From Torymus aiolomorphi (lineage: Eukaryota; Arthropoda; Insecta; Hymenoptera; Torymidae), in contig CM070874.1 in NCBI GenBank assembly GCA_036365515.1, forward strand, positions 25,291,862 through 25,355,861: a DNA stretch of 64,000 nucleotides, in the 5' to 3' direction. Within the stretch, counting starts at the first letter, position 1. Each line of letters opens with the position of its first letter. The translations under genes and the position numbers were made by a program. The notes below the pieces were generated by a model that saw only the letters and a list, made by a program, of their open reading frames with translations, was not told the DNA's origin and did no database searches. This document shows positions 57,489 through 64,000 of this stretch, in pieces.

Positions 57489-58445
57489 TCAACTGGCCCG
57501 GGAATACGATCGGCGCCCCTTGTGACGAGCTTGGTTGGGGCAATGTTTAGACTTTTTCACCCCAAGCTCGCCACACATGAAGCACCGGGGGATCGCGTTA
57601 CTGTCGAGCGCATCCCGGGCCGCTCGTTCTTTTTCGAGCGCCCTCCTAAGGCGTTCTTCTTCTTCTTGGAGACGGCGCTGGGCCTCTTCCTTGACCCGGC
57701 GCGCCGTCTCCTCCGCCTTTTCCCTGGCTCGCCTGGCCTCTTCCATGCGCTCCTGCGCACGAGCCAGGCGAGCCTCCTCCGCCTTTTGGAAGGCTGTGCG
57801 GCGCATCCTGGCGGCCCTGGCCTCTGCGGCGGCGGCGAGCTCTTCGCGCCGGCCTTGGACCATTCCGACCCATTTGCCGGCTTGCCGCTCGCCGGCCTTG
57901 CCGTGGCACTGGAGAAAGACCTCCAGTGCGGCCAGGGCAGCGTCCTCCGCAGCGCGCGAGAACTTGCTGAGGCGCCGCGCTTCCTCGAGGGCCTTCTCCA
58001 CTGGGACCCAGGCCGCACCGACTTCATCACTCGGTGCCCACTTGGGGGCCTGGGTCGGAGAACTCTCTTTACTTTCCTCGTCGGCCCGAGCCGCGCCGGC
58101 GTTTCCTTCCGGCGCCATCTCTGAGGCTCGGACCGACGCCTCTTGCGAAAGCCGTTCTTCCCGGCTTTCCTGCTGCTCCTTCGGGGAACGAGGTCGCCGA
58201 AGCGGACTGGGACCGGCCTCTGCCCAGGCCGGCTCCGAAGGTCCCTTTCTTGGCTTCAGCGCCTCTATCTCCTCGATCATGACGGTGGAGGGCTCTTCCA
58301 CTGGCTAGGGTGCCAGTGTCACAGCGTCGATGCCCTGCACGACGTGCTCCAAAAAATCGATGACGGCGGGGTCAGGATTGCACTGGATTAATCCAGCGAT
58401 CACCTTCTTCGCCGTCTCCGCTATTTCGGGAGTCAGGCCTTGCAT
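57489..58445 (-). pseudogene. Gypsy third ORF: coiled-coil protein, one in-frame stop
   Basis: From ATG at 58445 the frame gives a short helical start (MQGLTPEIAETAKKVIAGLI). TAG at 58305-58307 interrupts it, and 270 further codons in frame run to TGA at 57489. The main part is acidic and Pro-rich, then ~130 residues of Glu/Arg/Ala-rich heptad-like coiled coil (KAEEARLARAQERMEEARRA). A Cys/His cluster, CFMCGELGVKKSKHC, and a basic tail close it. There is no signal peptide or membrane segment, so it is not an envelope gene. Gag itself lacks a zinc knuckle, so this Cys/His cluster may supply nucleic-acid binding. I recognise no family. Confidence 0.65.
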
Positions 58446-58490
58446 GTCCTGAAACAGGTAAATCGATCCCGGGGAGGAGTGAGATTGAGG

Positions 58491-58521
58491 ACTGGAAAAT
58501 TAAGACGAACACAGGTTAGTA
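58491..58521 (-). promoter_or_regulatory. Splice acceptor before third ORF
   Basis: On the minus strand TACTAAC (plus 58515-58521), an ideal branch-point, is followed by a pyrimidine-rich run and TTTTCCAG (AG at 58492-58493). The ORF's ATG is 45 nt further. The site lies between the pol stop (58548) and the third ORF, where env-bearing retroelements splice. Confidence 0.6.
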
Positions 58522-58547
58522 CGTACGACACAAGTTGGACGGCACAA

Positions 58548-60116
58548 TTATTGCTTTTTATACGCTCGGGTTCTACGAGGACTAATTAGTCTAGCATCAG
58601 CAGGTACGGGCTTCTTCTTCGAACCCTTTGGCATCCCTAGGCCTCGCTTGGGTTCTGTTGGACCGGCCACACGCATAGGCCGGCCATTGCTCGCACGCTT
58701 CCCTGGCCTAACTAATAGCGCGGTCTTACGAGGTGGCCCGCGCCTCTTAGCCGTCGCCCGAGGCTGTACATTCCCCTGGCTAACTCTGTGGCCCTCTGAC
58801 GTGTTACGTTCGGCTGAAGAGTCCCTCGCTGGTAGCGACTGGGCTACTTCTTGACTACTTTTGTCCAAGTAGTTCTTGGGCTCTCCTGCGGAGACGTATC
58901 TCTTGAGTTGCTGCGCATGGACGGGACGTATCGTTCGACCATCCTCACCTTGGACCTCATAGGTGTTTTCACCTAGAATATTCACAATCGTGTAGGGCCC
59001 CGCGTACTTCGGGGCTAATTTGGCAGAAATCCCCTCAGCTGCTGAGGATAGTACCTTATTCTCTCTCCATACACGATCGCCTAGACACAATTCTGGAGGT
59101 CGACGATGAGCGTCATAATATTTGGCTTGTCTCGCCTGCTCCGCATGCGCATCGGCCGCCGCCCGAACGTGCAATTCGCGAAGCTTGTCCATACGTACCA
59201 CCCAATTGTTTATCGCCTCTTGCTGCCCTTGCTCTTCGGCTAACCTGTCTTCCTCCCGCCTTAGTGTCTTCGGTGGATCAGGTTGTCGGCCGTAAATGAG
59301 CATGGCAGGACTTATCTTTGTGGAGCTGTGTTCGGCAGTATTGTACGCGAACGCCAGCTCATTCAGTTTCTCATCCCAGGACCGGTGATTTTCCTCTGCG
59401 TAAGACATAATCATTGTCTTCACCGTTCGATTCACCCGCTCGACAGGATTGGCCTGAGGGTGATACGGAGGTGTAAACGTGTGATGCACGTTTCTCTCCT
59501 CTAAGAATGCCTCTAATGGTGCATTTTTAAATTCAGTCCCATTGTCTGAGAGAAACACCTCCGGGACTCCGAATCGCAGACATACTCGCTCGTTGAGTCC
59601 CTTAATTACCGATTTACCATCTGCCCTTTTTATCGGAATTACTTCAATCCAGCGTGTGAACAAGTCCTGGAATATGAGAATGTATTCGTGGCCGTGCGTG
59701 GTTTTTGGGAGGGGCCCCATAATGTCGCTGGCCACGATTTGCCATGGACGCTCTGTAATTCGGCGTCCCATGAATCCTGTTGGAGCGCGCTGTTCGACTT
59801 TGCACTGCTGGCAAATTTGGCACTGGCTCACGTATCTGGCTACATCACGAGACATGTGTGGCCAATAATACTTCCGCTTTACTCTTTCTAGCGTTTTCTC
59901 GCGGCCCAAGTGCCCAGCAGTTGGAAAGTCATGGCATTCTCTCAGTACTTCGCGTCGCTTTTCGTGAGGGACTGCTAACTTCCATGCATCATCGTCGCCG
60001 AGAGACTCGTCTATGACTTCATTTGGTTCGTACTTGTACAGTCTCCCCCCCGCCAGCTTGAACGTGGGGAAGTCTCGCGGTCGCTGTTGAACCTCTTTCA
60101 CAATTTCGAGGTGCCA
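58548..60116 (-). pseudogene. Gypsy integrase
   Basis: Zinc-binding HHCC: HDFPTAGH with CQICQQC (60000-59800). Catalytic triad: Asp in VASDIMGPLP, Asp in LSDNGTEF, and Glu in HPQANPVERVNRT. A GPYTIVNILGENTYEV domain follows, then a long basic tail (RRGPPRKTALLVRPGKR). This part is open. It is separated from RNase H only by TAA at 60117-60119, in the same frame, so it was part of one polyprotein. Confidence 0.93.
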
Positions 60117-60808
60117 TTAGTCGTTTGTATCGCGTTCGAGCTCTAACGCGGCGACCGCTGGCTCCTCTTCCTCGAACATCCGCGAAAGGGCATCTGGGAC
60201 ATTGTTCAAAGAGCCCTTTCGGTGTTCGACTGTGAAACTGTGGTTTTGTAGTTCCAAAGCCCATCTTGCTAACCTGCCTGATGGATTTCGGAGATCACGG
60301 AGCCACTTCAAGCTGCTATGATCCGGGATGACCTTGAAGTCATAGGCCTCTATATACGGACGGAACTTTTTGATTGCCCAGAGAATTGCTAGACACTCTC
60401 GTTCCGTCACGCTATAATTCCTCTCGGCCGCGCTCAGAGTTCGACTAGCGAACTCTAGGACTCTTTCGTCGCCGTCTATTATCTGGTATAGCACCGCTCC
60501 AAGTCCTGTATCGCTCGCATCAGTTTGCACCACGAACTGTGCGTTAGATACCGGTCTGTGGAGAATCGGTGCAGAAGCAACTAGCGCTTTTAGCTTTTGG
60601 AAGGCCTCTTCTTGTGCCGTTGACCACTCGTATTTCCGATCCTTTTTCGTTAGTTCGGTCAGTGGTTCAGCAATTGTGGCGCAGTTTGATAAAAACTTTC
60701 TATACCACGAGGCCATTCCTAGGAAGCGTCTCAGCTGACGGAGGTTTTTGGGCACCGGATATTCCATAATGGGCTTTATTTTCTCGGGGTCTGGTTTAAA
60801 ACCATCCC
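60117..60808 (-). pseudogene. Gypsy RT C-terminus and RNase H
   Basis: RT connection (LRQLRRFLGMASWYRKF), then RNase H with Asp in VVQTDASDTGLGAVL, Glu in SVTERECLAILWA, and Asp in VIPDHSSLKWL. It is shifted one frame from the RT core by a 7-bp tandem duplication (60809-60822) and ends at an in-frame TAA (60117). Confidence 0.92.
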
Positions 60809-61707
60809 TATTTACTATTTACTATGACGAGATATTGGACCTCATCGCGACAGAAGACACTCTTCTCGCGATTTATTGTGAGGCCCGCGTCCTTTATCCT
60901 ATCTAGAACTCTTTTTAGAACCTCTTTATGCTCCTCGAATGTTTCTGTGACTACTATTATGTCATCGAGATACGAGTAAGCAAAAGGTTCGAGTTCGGTG
61001 CCGATGACTTTGTCAATCAGCCTCTGGAAGGACGCCCCGGCATACGAAAGACCGTAGGGCATTCTTGTAAATTGAAATAACCCTTTGCCTGGCACGGTGA
61101 AGGCCGTAGTCTCTTTCGACTCTGGATTTAGTGGTATTTGGTGGTACGCACTACTTAAATCCAACGTGGATATGTATCGCGCTTTCTGCAGTTTGCGTAA
61201 GATACTCTCCATGTATGGTAACGGATATGCGTCTGGCCTTGACGCTGCGTTCACTTTTCTGAAGTCCACACAGAAACGGAACTTCCCGTTGGACTTGCGT
61301 ACCATTACCACGGGGCTTGACCAGCCGCTTGTCGAAGGTTCTATTATACCCGCGAGTAGCATTTCCTCCACCTGCTTGTGCATCTCTTCCTCGAGTTTTC
61401 GAGATACTGGGTAGTACTTCTGTTTTATGGGTCTTGTGGAGCCGACGTCTACTGCATGCTCAACCCACGAAGTACACCCTAATGGTGCCAGGCCGTTTCC
61501 CATCAGCTCAGCTACTAAAGCTTCCGCTTCTTTGCGCTGCTCTTCTGTTGGGTCCGCCAACCCTATAGCTGATACGGACACGGTATTATTGGCGGTTATG
61601 GAGGCTACTTCTAACTTTACGCTTGCATCATCATCTTTGAGATGCAGCGTATTGTCAGTGGGGTCTAAGACGGCGCTAAACTTCTTAATGAAGTTCACCC
61701 CCAAGTA
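60808..61707 (-). pseudogene. Gypsy reverse transcriptase core
   Basis: Polymerase motifs are in order: FRFCVDFRKVNA, STLDLSSAYHQIPL, MPYGLSYAGASFQRLID, and catalytic YSYLDDIIVV (near 60980). The frame is open from the TGA at 61708-61710, which splits it from the protease, to the frameshift at about 60810. Confidence 0.93.
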
Positions 61708-62112
61708 TCACTCCCTGTCTAGGTCTGGCATGATTGCGACGCGCACCTCCTTGCACACGCCTGCCACGACCATGGGTAGATACACATAGCCAACCACTGC
61801 TATGCTCTGCCCATTAGCTACCCGTGCCGTTAGGCCGCTGGCCGCGATTAATTCTTTTCCATAGGCTGTAGCGAGCTGTAAGCCGATGAAATTCATCCCA
61901 GTCCAGGAAGCTCCAGTATCGAAGAGTGCCCGTAGCCTGTAGCCGGCTACACCTACTTGAAGCCACCATCGCGAGCATGTTTCCTGGTTAGCTTCGTTCT
62001 GCTGAGTCGCGGGTACTTCTTCGCTCTCTCCTTCAGGCAATTGGACCGAGTTACCCTCGGTCGCTGATGTGAGAGCTGGGGGCGGGCGTGTGGCCGAGTT
62101 TACCTGCCCCCT
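61708..62112 (-). pseudogene. Gypsy aspartic protease, entered by -1 frameshift
   Basis: Retropepsin with the active site LFDTGASWTGM (near 61915) and a later hydrophobic IMPDLDRE end. The frame is open back into the gag end, in -1 relative to gag, with AGGGGGC (plus 62106-62112) directly before the gag stop as a candidate slip site. TGA at 61708 cuts it from RT. Confidence 0.88.
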
Positions 62113-63977
62113 TGGCCGTTTCCCTGCTGGTTTCCGGCAGCATTGGGGTTGCGGTCGCTTCCCCTTTGCTCGTTGCCGTAACCCCTTCGGTACTCTGGCC
62201 TTTGTGGAGGTCCATTACTCCTTGGACTTGGCGGCCTAGCCTGGTGGGTCGAGCTACTACCCCCACTAGGCTGATTATTACTTTGCCCGCCTTCCCGCTG
62301 CCTGTTCTCCCAATTATTCTTTTTCTTGGGCTTCTTGAACGACTGTGGGTTTGGCGTTTGCCCACTATTTCCGTCGGTGCCTTTCTTTGTCAAGCTTGAC
62401 AAACACTCGGCCATCACCCGACGGAACATAGCCTCGAGGCTTTCTCGAGGCTCCTGCTGTTGGTGCCCCATCGCCGCCACTCCTGGATTCTGCTTTTTCC
62501 GCTGATCCGTGGTTGGCTCTGTAGGTACGTAGGCAAACTCTGGCAAGTAAGTGCGCTCTGGCGGTGGTGGCGAGTGATACACCTTATCTGCCGCGAGCGT
62601 TAATTCGGCCTCCCGGGCTAAATCCAGGAGCCCTCGGTAATCCGTAATTTGATTACGCATCACCATTTTTTGCAGTTCTGGCCGCATGTTCCGGTGCAAC
62701 ATGTCCAATTGTTGGGGCATGCTAGGCACCGGAACTAACTTGAGAATCAAGGCTTGCAGATTCACTACGTAATCTCTCGTGAGTTCGTTTCTGCCTTGAG
62801 TCCTCGCGTTTATCTCCGCTAGGATTCGCTGTTGATGGCCCCTGTCACGGCCATACATGTGTATTATGGCCTCTTGGAAGTCTTGCCAAGATCGCCACGT
62901 ATGACGGTTACTCCTATACCAGGTGGCCGCTACTCCACTCAGGAGCTCTGACAATGACGAGAGTACTTCGTCGTACGTCAGATTTGCTAGAGCTCGACAT
63001 TCCTCTACTCTCGTGAGGAATAACTCGACGCTCTGCTCCTTCAAGGACCCAGACAACTTGATGTGCCATTTCCTTACGATTTGGCCAACATCACGGTTCG
63101 TCTGTTGAGGCACGTACGTCTGCCTCGTAGACTGGTCCAGTGTAGCGCTCACCCCCGCCTGACGCTGTGTAGGATTTCTTCCGCTATTCCTCCTAGCGTA
63201 CCTTGGCGATTCAGTATTGGGGCTGCTGCTGTCAAAATTCACATATGTGAACGTGTCCTGAAAGTTCACATGTGGTGATCCTCGTCCCCTGCCCGCACTC
63301 GGTAGTTGGACTCCCTCCAAGCGCGTGCTTGAGGGGGGGTGTCGAGCTTCTTGGAGTATTCGCACACTCTCTTTGAGCTCTTCCACCTCTTTGACGAGTC
63401 TATGGATCACCGACAGCAGCTGTTCTGAGACTACGTTGTCTCCCACAGCAATCCCTGCGGTACGCTGTTCCCCCGCACTTGGCCACTCAAAACTCTGTGG
63501 CTGCGGTGGACTTCGCGTTTGCTGCCAGAACGCGTGCTGCCCACTTCGTGCCGACAACGACTCTTGTTCTTGACTCCGCCGAAATTGTCGTTGCCTGCGC
63601 TGCTCTTCTAGCAACGCCGGCTGTCGCTGCTGCTCTTGATGCTTTTGCTGTTGCTGCCGCTGCTGCTCCTGCTGTTGTTGCTGTTGCTGCCGTCGCTGTT
63701 GCTCCATCTGCTGCTGCTGCATTTGTTGCTGCTGCATTTGCTGCTGCTGCATTTGCTGCTGTTGCAGTTGCTGCTGCTGCATTTGCTGCTGCTGCATTTG
63801 CTGCTGCTGCAGTTGTTGCTGTTGAAGCTGTTGCTGTTGGAGCTGTCCCTCGGCTTCGGCTGGAGATGTCCCGGTGGGTGCTGCAGAGCTCAATATCTCT
63901 GTCCCGGAACCCTCCTGGCCGTTTGCCTCATCCGCTGGCTCCACCACTGCATTATGTGCTTGTTGTGGAGCGTTCAT
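62100..63977 (-). CDS. Gypsy Gag, intact, 625 residues
   Basis: The structural protein that forms virus-like particles. ATG at 63975-63977. Residues ~45-125 are Gln-rich (LQQQQ and MQQQQ repeats). A second Gln-rich stretch follows. The capsid-type region, about residues 305-480, has HIKLSGSLKEQSVELFLTRV, ATWYRSNRHTWRSW and LTRDYVVNLQALILKL. The C-terminus is Asn/Gln/Gly/Pro-rich and basic (KKPKKKNNWENR) and has no CCHC zinc knuckle, which many Gypsy Gag proteins have. No stop interrupts it. The stop TAA (plus 62100-62102) lies two codons past the candidate slip site. Confidence 0.9.
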   Translation of the reverse strand: MNAPQQAHNAVVEPADEANGQEGSGTEILSSAAPTGTSPAEAEGQLQQQQLQQQQLQQQQMQQQQMQQQQLQQQQMQQQQMQQQQMQQQQMEQQRRQQQQQQQEQQRQQQQKHQEQQRQPALLEEQRRQRQFRRSQEQESLSARSGQHAFWQQTRSPPQPQSFEWPSAGEQRTAGIAVGDNVVSEQLLSVIHRLVKEVEELKESVRILQEARHPPSSTRLEGVQLPSAGRGRGSPHVNFQDTFTYVNFDSSSPNTESPRYARRNSGRNPTQRQAGVSATLDQSTRQTYVPQQTNRDVGQIVRKWHIKLSGSLKEQSVELFLTRVEECRALANLTYDEVLSSLSELLSGVAATWYRSNRHTWRSWQDFQEAIIHMYGRDRGHQQRILAEINARTQGRNELTRDYVVNLQALILKLVPVPSMPQQLDMLHRNMRPELQKMVMRNQITDYRGLLDLAREAELTLAADKVYHSPPPPERTYLPEFAYVPTEPTTDQRKKQNPGVAAMGHQQQEPRESLEAMFRRVMAECLSSLTKKGTDGNSGQTPNPQSFKKPKKKNNWENRQREGGQSNNQPSGGSSSTHQARPPSPRSNGPPQRPEYRRGYGNEQRGSDRNPNAAGNQQGNGQGGR

Positions 63978-64000
63978 CCTCCGAGACTCCGAGAGTTTTT
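63978..64000 (-). other. Gypsy leader start, cut by window edge
   Basis: Only 23 bp upstream of gag are present; no primer-binding site or LTR can be seen. Confidence 0.6.

Larger units (their letters stand above)
56232..64000 (-). mobile_element. Gypsy (Ty3-type) LTR retrotransposon, runs past right edge
   Basis: Minus-strand order: gag, protease, reverse transcriptase, RNase H, integrase, third ORF, probable 3' LTR. The integrase after RNase H defines Gypsy. The 5' LTR and primer-binding site lie beyond base 64000. Coding breaks: TGA at 61708, a 7-bp tandem duplication at 60809-60822, TAA at 60117, and TAG at 58305. Confidence 0.93.

Noticed and set aside
57535..58308. 257-codon plus-strand ORF
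   Set aside because: Antisense to the Gypsy third ORF. Its Ser/Ala/Arg-rich composition is the mirror of Glu/Arg/Ala-rich codons.

Overview
This window reads as a transposon- and satellite-rich stretch of an arthropod nuclear genome, most likely an insect. The evidence is the element types present (a Maverick/Polinton, Penelope-like elements, a Tc1/mariner element, a Gypsy retrotransposon, MITEs and satellites), TATA and AATAAA signals, and long AT-rich non-coding DNA. I see no ordinary host gene, no tRNA or rRNA, and no bacterial operon structure. The species cannot be named from sequence alone.

Layout. (1) 1-29405 is a nested complex of inverted repeats. The window opens inside one arm of a composite palindrome whose other arm ends at 29405. 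The right arm was split by a Penelope-like element (7932-10426) and by a 15.6-kb foldback-like element (11380-26982). The foldback element has an 8-bp target duplication and long inverted ends built of a ~160-bp satellite (satellite A). Inside it sit two MITEs with the same tips, a hAT-type MITE, palindromes and an inverted 28-bp minisatellite. A 140-bp piggyBac-type MITE is present in two copies of the palindrome and absent from a third. (2) 30190-34935 is a second ~155-bp satellite (B), distantly related to satellite A. (3) 35066-45220 is a decayed Maverick/Polinton (adintovirus-like) element. Its order is PolB, packaging ATPase, two conserved small proteins, integrase, minor capsid, basic core/lytic-type protein, major capsid, RNase H-like protein and adenain-type protease. 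It carries nine in-frame stops and one frameshift, yet the ATPase and both capsid genes are open. (4) 45221-48850 holds a 294-codon orphan gene and a 54-codon gene with promoter and poly(A) signals, duplicated 5' modules, and tandem and palindromic repeats. It may be the right part of the Maverick or its accessory region. (5) 48851-52351 is a Tc1/mariner-type (DD41D) transposon with TA target duplication and ~1.18-kb inverted ends. (6) 52393-56231 is a 3.8-kb palindrome containing a second Penelope-like fragment with its own target duplication. (7) 56232-64000 is a minus-strand Gypsy element, running past the right edge: gag, protease-RT-RNase H-integrase, an unusual third ORF with its own splice acceptor, then a probable 3' LTR.

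How the parts work together. The Maverick genes form a virion and replication module: a B-family polymerase, a retroviral-type integrase, an FtsK/A32-type packaging ATPase, a maturation protease and capsid proteins. They are packed with 1-20 nt spacing or overlaps. The Gypsy element shows a probable -1 gag-pol frameshift and, for its third ORF, an env-like spliced-message arrangement. Coding breaks across the elements are mostly single in-frame stops rather than frameshifts. Repeat boundaries are given from reading by eye and may be off by a few to tens of bases unless a target duplication fixes them.
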